From a bacterium 1xD42-67 (GTDB taxonomy: Bacteria; Bacillota; Clostridia; Oscillospirales; Oscillospiraceae), in contig RAYO01000004.1 in assembly GCA_003612335.1 (NCBI GenBank), forward strand, positions 62,001-126,000: a stretch of 64,000 bases of DNA, read 5' to 3'. Positions 35,838 through 43,590 of the stretch are shown one piece after another. Both the position numbers and the translations under genes were made by a program. The first letter of the stretch is position 1, and the number at the start of each line of letters is the position of its first letter. The notes under the pieces were generated by a model. That model saw nothing but the letters and a program-made list of their open reading frames with translations. It was not told the origin of the DNA and ran no database searches.

Positions 35838-36341
35838 ATGGAACAGGTCAAGGGATTTTTATTGGCCCCGGATGAAAACAAGGATGACTTTTGGGAGAGC
35901 GATTCTCTTATCTGGGTCGATTGGCGCGATCTTGATGACTCTATCATCAGATATTTCAACGATAAGCTCCCTGATGAAGATAAGATCCAGTTTGAGTGTG
36001 CAGAAACAGATAAAGAGCGCGGAGTTGACATTTTTTTGCGCAAGAACGGGGCCAGCACAGCGATCCCTTATGCAGACGATCGCACAGACAGAGACACCAC
36101 ATTAAAAAGCATCCAAGAGCATGTATCTCCAAAGTATCAGATCCGTTGGTATATGGGTTCGCTGGGGAGCGATACGCTTGCTTTTTGTATTGGGCCCAGT
36201 TCCCAATGGGAGCAGTTGGAACAAAGATTCGGCGCAGAACAGGTCGCTTACTATTTTGCGCCGATACAGGCAAATAGTGCAATGTTCGAAATGGATATGG
36301 ATGACGTTTTCGATCTGTTAGAGCAAAGAGGAGAAGCATGA
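35838..36341 (+). CDS. Hypothetical protein (accessory, low GC)
   Basis: 167 residues, not recognised. Acidic, cytosolic, with an alpha/beta pattern: DDFWESDSLIWVDWRDLDDSI, then a central strand region (IRWYMGSLGSDTLAFCIGPSSQW) and an acidic C-terminus (MFEMDMDDVFDLLEQ). The general character resembles single-domain immunity proteins but there is no toxin neighbour. The ATG follows GGAGGA by 7 nt. It has its own promoter, with the same repeat motif as the genes at 39168 and 40651. Confidence 0.7.
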   Translation: MEQVKGFLLAPDENKDDFWESDSLIWVDWRDLDDSIIRYFNDKLPDEDKIQFECAETDKERGVDIFLRKNGASTAIPYADDRTDRDTTLKSIQEHVSPKYQIRWYMGSLGSDTLAFCIGPSSQWEQLEQRFGAEQVAYYFAPIQANSAMFEMDMDDVFDLLEQRGEA

Positions 36342-36730
36342 TCCCCATTCATCGGGAAGTTTTCGATCCATGGATGTCCTGGGAAAAGTGGGGAGCGCAG
36401 ATACGATCTCCTGCCCTGCGTGATCATAGTTGCAGTCGCAAACCACCAGAACAGATCCAGACCCTCCCCCCTGTTATCACTGCTGATAACAATTTGATAA
36501 CAGCCCATCGTATGGGCTGGATGTTATGGATACATCATACGTTCAAAAGAACAGGGCATCATATTTCTAGAGCAAGATCCGTTAGCACATGATACCCAGC
36601 ACCGCACAGGAGCAAAGGAAAGCGGAAGTTTCGTTGAGGGACAAGATAATAGAGATCAGGAGAACGCTCCGATGGGGCGCTCTCCTGATCTCTATTTACC
36701 AGCAGTTCGTCCCTGCTGCGGCATGACCAT
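36342..36730. other. 389-bp intergenic stretch with hairpins, no gene
   Basis: After the 35838 gene there is a weak terminator-like CCCCATTCATCGGGAAGTTTTC, then small inverted repeats GTTATCACTGCTGATAAC (36473-36490) and AGCCCATCGTATGGGCT (36502-36518). It ends with the strong hairpin at 36651-36693. An 84-codon open frame (36338-36592) crosses these hairpins and is not believed to be a gene. Confidence 0.6.
36651..36693. terminator. Strong hairpin between the 35838 gene and the MerR gene
   Basis: 13-bp perfect outer stem AGAGATCAGGAGA/TCTCCTGATCTCT with six further pairs inside and loop GAT, followed on the plus strand by ATTTACC. It probably terminates the minus-strand MerR gene (ends 36731) and any plus-strand readthrough. 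It resembles 35097-35125. Confidence 0.7.
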
Positions 36731-37552
36731 TTATTTTGGCCTCACCGGTATCTCCACCTGCACGAGCGCATCCGCTGTCTGGTCGATCACATTTTCATTG
36801 ATGATGACTTCATAGGAGTATCCTGATAATACGAGACCGTGTTTTTGGGCATATCCAAATATCCTTTGGTAACACAGCGCAGGATTTTCCGCCGCATCTC
36901 GATAGAATGCCCGCACATGATCCCCGGCAGGTCGTATATGCGATCCATCCTTCTTTATGGGGAACGGGATCTCGATAAAAAGCTTGGAATGATCCTCAAA
37001 GTTCCCGTTTCGCAGGCTATCCACTGCGATCATCGTCCCATAAGAGGCATCATGCAGACGGCGAAGCTGATATTTTTTCGTTTCAGCAACGATCATCTCT
37101 ACCTGCTTATCGAACGTAGTGTCCCGATCGATGTCTACCGTAATGAAACTGCGCTCTTTCTCCTGAACGATGCTGATCTCTGATAAGTCCATCGTCAATA
37201 ACGTCTGCATATTCTGACAGTGGTAAGACAGCGTTTTCCTGACCGCCTTCAGGTGTGCCATGCTGCGGTCCAGATCATCGATCTTCTCCTGCAAAAGCTG
37301 CTGCATGCTGGCGGCAGAACGGTGTTTCATGAATGCCCGGATCTCATCGATCGGTACATCCAGCTCCCGCAGCAGCAAGATCGTTTCCAGAACGGCGCTC
37401 TGATAGTAGCTGTAATACCTGTATCCATTTTCTGGATCGATATATGACGGATGGAAAAGGCCGACCTCATCATACCACATCAGAGTTTTTTTATTGATGC
37501 CATGCAAGGCCGCAAATCGGCCGATCGTGAGCAGCTTCCTTTTTTTCTCCAT
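36731..37552 (-). CDS. MerR-family transcriptional regulator with effector-binding domain
   Basis: 273 residues. N-terminal MerR winged helix (LLTIGRFAALHGINKKTLMWYDEVGLFHPSYIDPENGYRYYS), a dimerisation helix about residues 80-120, then a GyrI-like effector domain (DASYGTMIAVDSL... ending VIINENVIDQTADALVQVEIPV), as in BltR/BmrR-type drug sensors. It is divergent from a MATE efflux gene, which it probably activates on binding a drug-like ligand. Confidence 0.9.
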   Translation of the reverse strand: MEKKRKLLTIGRFAALHGINKKTLMWYDEVGLFHPSYIDPENGYRYYSYYQSAVLETILLLRELDVPIDEIRAFMKHRSAASMQQLLQEKIDDLDRSMAHLKAVRKTLSYHCQNMQTLLTMDLSEISIVQEKERSFITVDIDRDTTFDKQVEMIVAETKKYQLRRLHDASYGTMIAVDSLRNGNFEDHSKLFIEIPFPIKKDGSHIRPAGDHVRAFYRDAAENPALCYQRIFGYAQKHGLVLSGYSYEVIINENVIDQTADALVQVEIPVRPK

Positions 37553-37567
37553 TTTTCAAAATACCTC

Positions 37568-37598
37568 TTGACTGTACAGTTACTGTACGGATCATAAT
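37568..37598 (+). promoter_or_regulatory. MerR-type promoter and operator of the MATE gene
   Basis: -35 TTGACT (37568-37573), an over-long 19-bp spacer, -10 CATAAT (37593-37598). The spacer holds the perfect dyad GTACAGT-T-ACTGTAC (37574-37588). The 19-bp spacing with a central palindrome is the hallmark of promoters remodelled by MerR proteins. Confidence 0.85.
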
Positions 37599-37637
37599 AG
37601 CACACATGCCCAAGAAACACAAGTAAAAAGGAGAACG

Positions 37638-38972
37638 ATGATGGAAGCTCAAAATACTTACGACAAGCCGGTCACATTGAGGAACATCCTCAGATTCGCG
37701 GTCCCAACCATTGCAATGTCTGTTTTTATGTCCTTTTATACCATGGTCGACGGTCTGTTCGTATCGAATCTGATCGGTACGAGCGCACTGTCTGCGATCA
37801 ACCTGACAGCCCCGGTGATCCAAGTAGTGACAGCCATCTCCACCATGTTGGCGACTGGCGGGAGCGCGGTCATCATGAAAAAGATGGGTGAGCACAAGTC
37901 GAAGGAGGCCAACGAAGACCTTACCTTCCTGATCTTGGTGAACGTGGCCGTTGGTCTGTTCATGACGGTGCTCGGATACTCCCTGATGGAGACCATCTTC
38001 GGGGGCATGGGGCTGTCTCCTGAGGTCGCGGGCTACTGTACCTCATATCTCAGCCGCTATCTCCTCTTTACGATCCCGATCCTGCTGATGAACAATTTCA
38101 CACTCTATATGATCGCCTCTGAAAAAGCTGCCCTATCCCTGATCTGTTCCGTGTCAGGCGGCGTGTTGAACATCGTGCTCGACTATGTATCGATCGGCCT
38201 TTTGGATATGGGAATCGGCGGCGCAGCCATCGCCACAGGTCTGGGCTACTCTGTGACCGCCGTTGTCGGCCTGTTCGTATTCAGCCGCAAAAAGAGCCTC
38301 CTCCACTTCACGAAGCCCGCTTTCCGTTTCAAGGTCCTTGCAAACGCAGCGACGAACGGATGCTCCGAGATGGCGACCGCTCTGGTCACAGGCATCATCA
38401 CGATGATGTTCAACTGGACGATGCTCCATCACGTTGGTGAAGATGGCGTTGCCGCCGTGACCATCATCATGTATGTTTTGATGTTCGCAAGCTCCCTTTA
38501 CACAGGGTATTCCTATGGCGTCGCTCCCATGCTCAGTTATTACTATGGCGAGAAGAATCACGAAAAGCTGAAAAAGCTGGTCTCCACCAGTCTGAACGTG
38601 ATCGCTGTCATCTCCCTTGTGACAGCTGCAGTGTCCTTTGCCGCAGCAAGGCCCCTGGTATCCATTTTTGCCCGGCCGGAGGATCCGGTCTACGATCTGG
38701 CCGTCACCGGAGATCGGATCTGCACTCTGGCGCTGCTCTTTATCGGCTTCAACATCTTTGCCAGCGGGATGTTTACCGCGTTGTCCAACGGTATCGTCTC
38801 CGCGCTCCTCGCCTTCTCCCGTTCCTTCGTTTTCATGCTGATCGCCATGCTGATCCTGCCCGCCATTTTGGGGGTAGATGGTATCTGGCTGGCTACGCCG
38901 GCGGCAGAGCTCATGGCCCTGGTCCTATCCGTATCGATGTTCGTGAGATATCGGAAGCGGTATCGATATTGA
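37638..38972 (+). CDS. MATE family efflux transporter
   Basis: 444 residues with twelve predicted transmembrane segments in two related halves, exporting cationic drugs or metabolites in exchange for Na+ or H+. The family start LRNILRFAVPTIAMSVFMSFYTMVDGLFVS is clear. ATG codons at 37638 and 37641 are both possible; GGAG is 7 nt from the second. It is controlled by the divergent MerR gene through the 19-bp-spacer promoter. Confidence 0.93.
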   Translation: MMEAQNTYDKPVTLRNILRFAVPTIAMSVFMSFYTMVDGLFVSNLIGTSALSAINLTAPVIQVVTAISTMLATGGSAVIMKKMGEHKSKEANEDLTFLILVNVAVGLFMTVLGYSLMETIFGGMGLSPEVAGYCTSYLSRYLLFTIPILLMNNFTLYMIASEKAALSLICSVSGGVLNIVLDYVSIGLLDMGIGGAAIATGLGYSVTAVVGLFVFSRKKSLLHFTKPAFRFKVLANAATNGCSEMATALVTGIITMMFNWTMLHHVGEDGVAAVTIIMYVLMFASSLYTGYSYGVAPMLSYYYGEKNHEKLKKLVSTSLNVIAVISLVTAAVSFAAARPLVSIFARPEDPVYDLAVTGDRICTLALLFIGFNIFASGMFTALSNGIVSALLAFSRSFVFMLIAMLILPAILGVDGIWLATPAAELMALVLSVSMFVRYRKRYRY

Positions 38973-39032
38973 GGAAGATCCCGTTCTGTACACAGAGCGC
39001 AGCGGCCCCAGCCGAATCGAGAACGTGGGTGG

Positions 39033-39080
39033 TTGAATCCTCACGCATTTTGTGATATTATTTTGATGCTGGGAAAATAG
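39033..39080 (+). promoter_or_regulatory. Upstream promoter of the 39168 gene with repeat motif
   Basis: TTGAAT (39033-39038), 17-bp spacer, TATTAT (39056-39061), TG-extended, followed by TTTGATGCTGGGAAAAT. It is the second copy of the motif found at 35718 and 40568. Confidence 0.7.
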
Positions 39081-39099
39081 GCGCCCATCTGGTCCACAC

Positions 39100-39128
39100 T
39101 TGTCAGCAGGCGTTTTTACTGTTATGCT
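39100..39128 (+). promoter_or_regulatory. Second promoter of the 39168 gene
   Basis: TTGTCA (39100-39105), 17-bp spacer, TATGCT (39123-39128). CACTTGTC-GC-G and CTGTTAT are shared with the promoter at 35134-35162. Confidence 0.6.
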
Positions 39129-39167
39129 CAGCGCAGCAGATCAGGATATGGATAGAGGGGCTCGCTT

Positions 39168-39605
39168 ATGATAGAGCTGGATGTATTCAAACAAATATCG
39201 GCAGAAAACGAAGACAAGCTTCCGTTATTGACCCTCGATGAATTTTTCAGCGGAGATCCAAAGGAGGATTCTATCGCTCCGAATCGATGGGGATACGGGC
39301 GTCCGTCACTCGCTGAACTATGGGAGATGTTACGAAAGGTCGAGATGCTGCCAAACGTAGCATGGGTCCGTGTCGCATTACATCACGACACACAGATCAT
39401 CACAGATAACGGGACAGAGGTCTTGGATCTTGCAGGGGATTCCATCGTGGTATGTACGGATATGGGGCCTGATGGACTGGAAGAGGTCGTGGATCTTGAC
39501 TGGTCGTGTTCTGACGGTGTGATACGATCCGACCCCGCTCTATATCACTCCCGCATACCACCGATCCCCCCGAATCATGACTGTTGGGAGATCGTGTGGG
39601 ACTGA
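39168..39605 (+). CDS. Hypothetical protein (accessory)
   Basis: 145 residues, not recognised. Very acidic and cytosolic. The N-terminus (MIELDVFKQISAENEDKLPLL) is helical; the middle (WVRVALHHDTQIITDNGTEVLDL) and end (PPNHDCWEIVWD) look beta-rich. The ATG follows AGAGGGG. Two promoters lie upstream, both with sequences repeated elsewhere in this 35-40 kb stretch. It is placed between the MATE gene and a hydrolase. Confidence 0.7.
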   Translation: MIELDVFKQISAENEDKLPLLTLDEFFSGDPKEDSIAPNRWGYGRPSLAELWEMLRKVEMLPNVAWVRVALHHDTQIITDNGTEVLDLAGDSIVVCTDMGPDGLEEVVDLDWSCSDGVIRSDPALYHSRIPPIPPNHDCWEIVWD

Positions 39606-39649
39606 TCCAAAGGCAGACGATCTCCTGCTCTCACGGTCCCGATCTATCC

Positions 39650-39678
39650 TTGCCAGCAGATGTATGTTCGATCATGAT
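39650..39678 (+). promoter_or_regulatory. Putative promoter of the MBL-fold gene
   Basis: TTGCCA (39650-39655), 17-bp spacer, CATGAT (39673-39678). CTTGCCAGCAGATG aligns with CTTGTCAGCAGGCG at 39099 and CTTGTCGGCGGATG at 35133. Confidence 0.45.
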
Positions 39679-39719
39679 AAGGATAACAAACTTGTATCGA
39701 TATAGGGTGGTATCATCAC

Positions 39720-40484
39720 ATGGATGATTGGTTTACTGTTGAAAAGATCGACTCACATACATTCGCGATCAGTGAATACATGCACTGGGAAGAAACTCAC
39801 TGCTATCTGCTATGCGGACAGGAGAGAGCGCTCCTCATCGACACTGGCTTAGGCGTTTCCAATATCAGGGAGATCATAGATGATCTGACGCACCTGCCGA
39901 TCATGGTGGTCTCGACCCATGCTCATTGGGATCACATCGGCGGACATCGATATTTTGATGATATCGCCATACATGAAGCGGAGACAGAATGGTTGTCTGT
40001 CAAGTTTCCGATCCCACTACACGCAGTCAAGCGCAATTTGACAAGATCCCCTTGCGTTTTCCCAGCAGAGTTCGACATCAACGCTTATCAGATCTTTCGA
40101 GGCATCCCGCAGCGAATCTTGCACGATGGCGATCGCCTGGACTTAGGCGGACGGAAGATCCAGGTCGTCCATACCCCGGGGCATTCCCCCGGACACTGCT
40201 GCTTTTATGAGTTGGAACGAAAATACCTGTATTCTGGCGATCTGATCTACAAGGGGTGTCTTTACGCCTTTTATCCAACCACTGATCCGCAGCTTTTCTA
40301 TCGCTCTGTCAAACGATTGCAGGGATACAAGATCACAAAAGTCCTGCCTGGTCATCATCAGTTGGATATCCCAGTTTCCCTGATAGACGAGGTCGAGGCT
40401 GGGTTTGGAACGCTAGAGAGGACCGGACGCCTGAGGCAAGGAAACGGATCGTTTGAGTTTGGAAGTTTCCAGATCCAGATCTGA
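39720..40484 (+). CDS. MBL-fold metallo-hydrolase
   Basis: 254 residues of the metallo-beta-lactamase fold. The metal-binding motif reads THAHWDHIGGH (about 63-73), followed by HTPGHSPGHCCFY, YSGDLIYKG and LPGHH at the expected spacing, so both metal sites appear complete. The substrate is unknown; glyoxalase II-like and lactonase-like proteins share this pattern. The ATG follows AGGGTGG. The GC is lower than in the flanking housekeeping genes. Confidence 0.9.
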   Translation: MDDWFTVEKIDSHTFAISEYMHWEETHCYLLCGQERALLIDTGLGVSNIREIIDDLTHLPIMVVSTHAHWDHIGGHRYFDDIAIHEAETEWLSVKFPIPLHAVKRNLTRSPCVFPAEFDINAYQIFRGIPQRILHDGDRLDLGGRKIQVVHTPGHSPGHCCFYELERKYLYSGDLIYKGCLYAFYPTTDPQLFYRSVKRLQGYKITKVLPGHHQLDIPVSLIDEVEAGFGTLERTGRLRQGNGSFEFGSFQIQI

Positions 40485-40544
40485 ACGATGCCGACTATCA
40501 AGGGGCTCCCTCTCACGAGCGCTCCAGCAAACGGTGGTGGGTGC

Positions 40545-40590
40545 AGCCGCTTCCCCCACTTTCGTGATACTATTTCGATTCTAAGGAAAT
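40545..40590 (+). promoter_or_regulatory. Probable promoter of rnmV with repeat motif
   Basis: TG-A-TACTAT (TACTAT at 40568-40573) followed by TTCGATTCTAAGGAAAT, the third copy of the 28-nt motif. The -35 at 17 bp (AGCCGC) is poor. Confidence 0.5.
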
Positions 40591-40650
40591 GGGCGGTCGA
40601 ACGCTCTTCTATGGGGAAGGATCCCCTTCAGGCTGGCAAGGAGGTATCCC

Positions 40651-41244
40651 ATGTTCCGTATCCGGGAGGCCATCGCAGTAGAGGGCCGGTATGATAAGAA
40701 TGTCCTGTCCCAGGTGGTGGACACCCTGATCCTGGAGACGGGGGGCTTCCAGATCTTCAAGGACCCAGAGCGCATGGCCCTGCTGGACCGGGCGGCACGG
40801 CAGCGGGGACTGATCGTCCTGACCGACTCCGACGGGGCGGGATTCGTCATCCGGAACCGGATCCGGGGCTGCGTCCCGGCCCGATATCTGAAGCACGCCT
40901 ACATCCCCGACATCTATGGCAAGGAGCACCGCAAACGAAAGGCCGGGAAGGAAGGCAAGCTGGGGGTGGAAGGGATGCTGCCCCAGGTCCTGGAGCAGGT
41001 CCTGCGCCGGGCGGGAGCCACATTTTTAGAGGAGCCCTCCCACAGTGCGCAGCCCAGGCCTCTCCTCACCAAAGCGGACCTGTTCTCTGCCGGCCTTTCC
41101 GGGGGACCAGGGAGCGCGGAGAAGCGCCAGGCCCTTTTAGCGCGGCTGGAGCTGCCCGAGCACATGTCCGCCAACGCCCTGTTGGCCGTGCTCAACGGCT
41201 GCTACAGCCGGGAGGAAGCGGAGGATATCCTTTGGAACGCATAG
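40651..41244 (+). CDS. rnmV: Ribonuclease M5
   Basis: Matures the 5S rRNA precursor together with ribosomal protein L18. 197 residues. The Toprim domain is visible: EAIAVEGRYDKNVL at the N-terminus (catalytic Glu) and VLTDSDGAGFVIRN (DxD-type metal site), then a C-terminal helical region. The ATG follows AAGGAGG. RNase M5 genes are usually next to ksgA; here the neighbours are an MBL-fold gene and an enzyme I-like gene. Confidence 0.93.
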   Translation: MFRIREAIAVEGRYDKNVLSQVVDTLILETGGFQIFKDPERMALLDRAARQRGLIVLTDSDGAGFVIRNRIRGCVPARYLKHAYIPDIYGKEHRKRKAGKEGKLGVEGMLPQVLEQVLRRAGATFLEEPSHSAQPRPLLTKADLFSAGLSGGPGSAEKRQALLARLELPEHMSANALLAVLNGCYSREEAEDILWNA

Positions 41245-41282
41245 GCCCTCCCCGATCCAACAGCCAAGCATCGGCCGCGAAA

Positions 41283-41317
41283 ACGGCTCCCCCGTGAGGG
41301 GGAGCCGTTCTATTTTA
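41283..41317. terminator. Bidirectional intrinsic terminator
   Basis: AACGGCTCCCCC/GGGGGAGCCGTT hairpin with a GTGA loop, followed by CTATTTTA on the plus strand and by TTTTCGCGG on the minus strand, between convergent rnmV and the enzyme I-like gene. Confidence 0.88.
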
Positions 41318-42071
41318 CACTGAAAACACGCCCCTTCGGCCGGCCGTTGGCCTGATAGAGCTCCCTGAGCTGGTCCAGATGCTCCCGCTCAGGGTCGATG
41401 TACACATTGCCGGTGAAGCCGTCCATCAAAGCGGGATGGCCCTCCCACCGAGAGGCGATATCCGCCTCCACGATAGCGGGGATGTGGTAGGCCCGGACCA
41501 GCATAGCGGTGTGGCTGTCCAGACTTCCCTTCCGGGTGATCAGCCCCAGCAGCCTCCGCTGATCGAAGTCCATCACCTCGCTGGGCAGGTATTCATCGGA
41601 CACCAAGATCGCGGGCTCGTCCATCAGCAGCTCCTGCCGCCCCCCCATGAGGGCCCGGAGCACCCGCTGGGAGATATCCCGGATGTCCACCGCCCGGGCC
41701 CGCATATAGGGGCTCTCCATGGCGGCGAAGGCGGCGGAGAAGCTGATCTCCGCCATCTGGACGGCGTACTCCGCTGTGGCCCCCTGGCCCTGGATCAGTC
41801 CCCGGACGGTCTCCACATAGTCGTGATCCTCCAGCAGCATCCCGTGGATGGTGAAGATGGAGGCCACACCCTCCCCCACCTGATACAGGGCTCGGGTATA
41901 GAGGGTGTTCAGCTCCAAGATGGCGGTCTGCTGGGCCCGGTGAAAGCGGTTGATCTCCTGCCGCCAGTCCCCCTGGGTATACAGCTGGACCTGAGGCACC
42001 GGACGGCGGTAGAAGTTCAGCCGGCCCACCACGATCTGCTCCATGATCGCCTTCCCCGCTACGATCTGCAT
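41310..42071 (-). CDS. Truncated PTS enzyme I-like protein (N-terminal phosphohistidine part only)
   Basis: 253 residues against ~570 for full enzyme I. Residues 1-145 resemble the HPr-binding helical domain and N-terminal part (LNTLYTRALYQVGEGVASIFTIHGMLLED), and residues 155-235 the swivelling phosphohistidine domain with H187 in SLDSHTAMLVRAYHIPAIV. The PEP-binding TIM barrel and dimerisation domain are absent. The ATG at 42071 was chosen because the -10 of its promoter lies upstream, inside the longer frame. The PEP donor and partner are unknown; an HPr-like protein is encoded at 49358. Confidence 0.85.
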   Translation of the reverse strand: MQIVAGKAIMEQIVVGRLNFYRRPVPQVQLYTQGDWRQEINRFHRAQQTAILELNTLYTRALYQVGEGVASIFTIHGMLLEDHDYVETVRGLIQGQGATAEYAVQMAEISFSAAFAAMESPYMRARAVDIRDISQRVLRALMGGRQELLMDEPAILVSDEYLPSEVMDFDQRRLLGLITRKGSLDSHTAMLVRAYHIPAIVEADIASRWEGHPALMDGFTGNVYIDPEREHLDQLRELYQANGRPKGRVFSVK

Positions 42072-42146
42072 CCTGCCCGCTCCCCTCTCAGGGACCTGTC
42101 CGTCAGTCATCGAACGGCCCCAGATCCTTCCTGTCCGATATTTTCG

Positions 42147-42175
42147 ATTATAGTCCCTCATTTCCCGTTTGTAAA
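42147..42175 (-). promoter_or_regulatory. Promoter of the enzyme I-like gene
   Basis: Minus strand: TTTACA (42170-42175), 17-bp spacer, TATAAT (42147-42152). It rules out starts upstream of about 42140. Confidence 0.82.
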
Positions 42176-42275
42176 GGTCAGTTTTTTCCAGTTCAGAGCC
42201 ATTTCAAAAATATTTTTTCGCCTTTTTGCGGTACTGCTCCCCTTGGCTCTTTTATAAATATCTTTTGTTTCCCGC

Positions 42276-42304
42276 TTTACTCCAATAAATCGCTGTGTTA
42301 TAAT
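42276..42304 (+). promoter_or_regulatory. Promoter of the aminotransferase gene
   Basis: TTTACT (42276-42281), 17-bp spacer, TATAAT (42299-42304) with an upstream TG, 45 bp before the start. Confidence 0.78.
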
Positions 42305-42348
42305 GTGTTGTATCCGATCTCATCGATATGTTTTTAGGAGGTATCCTT

Positions 42349-43530
42349 ATGGTCTCTGAACGCATGAAAGGTCTGGGCACCGCCCGGTCCGTGATCCGGG
42401 AGCTCTTCGAGTATGGCAACGCCCGTGCCGCCCAGATCGGCAGAGAGAACGTCTTCGACTTCTCTCTGGGCAATCCCAGCGTCCCCTCCCCTGCCGCTGT
42501 CAATGAAACGGCCATCCGCCTGCTCCAAGAGCAGCCCGACCAGATCCACGCCTACACCAGCGCACCGGGCGCCGCCGACGCCCGCCAGCGCTTTGCCAGC
42601 TCTCTGGATCGCAGGTTCGGCGCCAACTGCACCGCCGACCGCCTCTACCTCACCGTGGGGGCCGCCGCCTCTCTGTGCTGTGTGTTCAACGGCCTGACCT
42701 GCCCCGGCGACGAGTTCATCGTCTTCGCCCCCTACTTCCCCGAGTATAAGGTCTTCATCGAGGGGGCCGGGGCCAAGATGGTCCTGATCCCTCCGGAGAT
42801 CCAGGGCTTCCAGATCGACTTCGACGCTTTCGAGGGGGCGGTCAGCGAACATACCAAAGGGGTGGTCATCAACACCCCCAACAACCCCTCCGGCGTGGTG
42901 TATTCCAAGGCCACTCTGGAGCGTCTGGCCCAGATCCTCACCGAGAAGAGCGCAGCCTACGGCCACCCCATCTACCTGATCTCCGACGAGCCCTACCGCG
43001 AGGTGGTCTATACCGGCGTGGAGGTCCCATGGGTCCCCCACCTCTACCGGGACACCATCGTGTGCTACTCCTTCTCCAAGTCCCTCTCCCTCCCTGGCGA
43101 GCGCCTCGGCTACATCCTGGTGCCCCAGGATGTGACAGAGGGGGACGACGTCTATGCTGCGGTGTCCGGCGCGGGCCGTTCCCTGGGCTATGTCTGCGCC
43201 CCCAGCCTGTTCCAGCAGGTCACCTCCCTGTGCTGTGACCTCACCTCCGACATCCAGGTCTATGAGACCAACCGGGATCTGCTGGTGTCCTCTCTGCGGG
43301 AGATGGGCTACCACGTGGTGGAGCCCGGCGGGGCCTTCTACCTCTTCCCCCGCAGCCTGGAGCCCGACGATGTGGCTTTCAGCGAGCGGGCCAAGCAGTT
43401 CGAGCTGCTCCTTGTCCCCGGGACCGGCTTCGGCGCCCCCGGCCACGTGCGCATCTCCTACTGCGTCCAGACCGATATGATCCGCCGCTCTCTGCCCAAG
43501 TTCAAAGCCCTGGCCGACTCCTACAAATAG
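42349..43530 (+). CDS. PLP-dependent class I/II aminotransferase
   Basis: 393 residues of fold-type I, aspartate aminotransferase-like. The substrate-side NTPNNPSGVVY, the aspartate-tyrosine segment YLISDEPYREVVY and the PLP lysine in CYSFSKSLSLPGERLGYI are all visible. The amino-donor and keto-acid specificity is not deducible. The ATG at 42349 follows TAGGAGG by 7 nt; the ATG seven codons earlier lies upstream of that site. Confidence 0.92.
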   Translation: MVSERMKGLGTARSVIRELFEYGNARAAQIGRENVFDFSLGNPSVPSPAAVNETAIRLLQEQPDQIHAYTSAPGAADARQRFASSLDRRFGANCTADRLYLTVGAAASLCCVFNGLTCPGDEFIVFAPYFPEYKVFIEGAGAKMVLIPPEIQGFQIDFDAFEGAVSEHTKGVVINTPNNPSGVVYSKATLERLAQILTEKSAAYGHPIYLISDEPYREVVYTGVEVPWVPHLYRDTIVCYSFSKSLSLPGERLGYILVPQDVTEGDDVYAAVSGAGRSLGYVCAPSLFQQVTSLCCDLTSDIQVYETNRDLLVSSLREMGYHVVEPGGAFYLFPRSLEPDDVAFSERAKQFELLLVPGTGFGAPGHVRISYCVQTDMIRRSLPKFKALADSYK

Positions 43531-43590
43531 AGATAGGACCTGTTCCCGCCCTCTCCGGGCGGGAACAGCCATAGAAAGGGAGGATATCTC

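Noticed and set aside
36338-36592. 84-codon frame starting in the stop of the 35838 gene (ATGA)
   Set aside because: The overlap looks like coupling, but the sequence right after it is a terminator-like hairpin and further inverted repeats, there is no usable motif, and no codon bias like that of neighbours.
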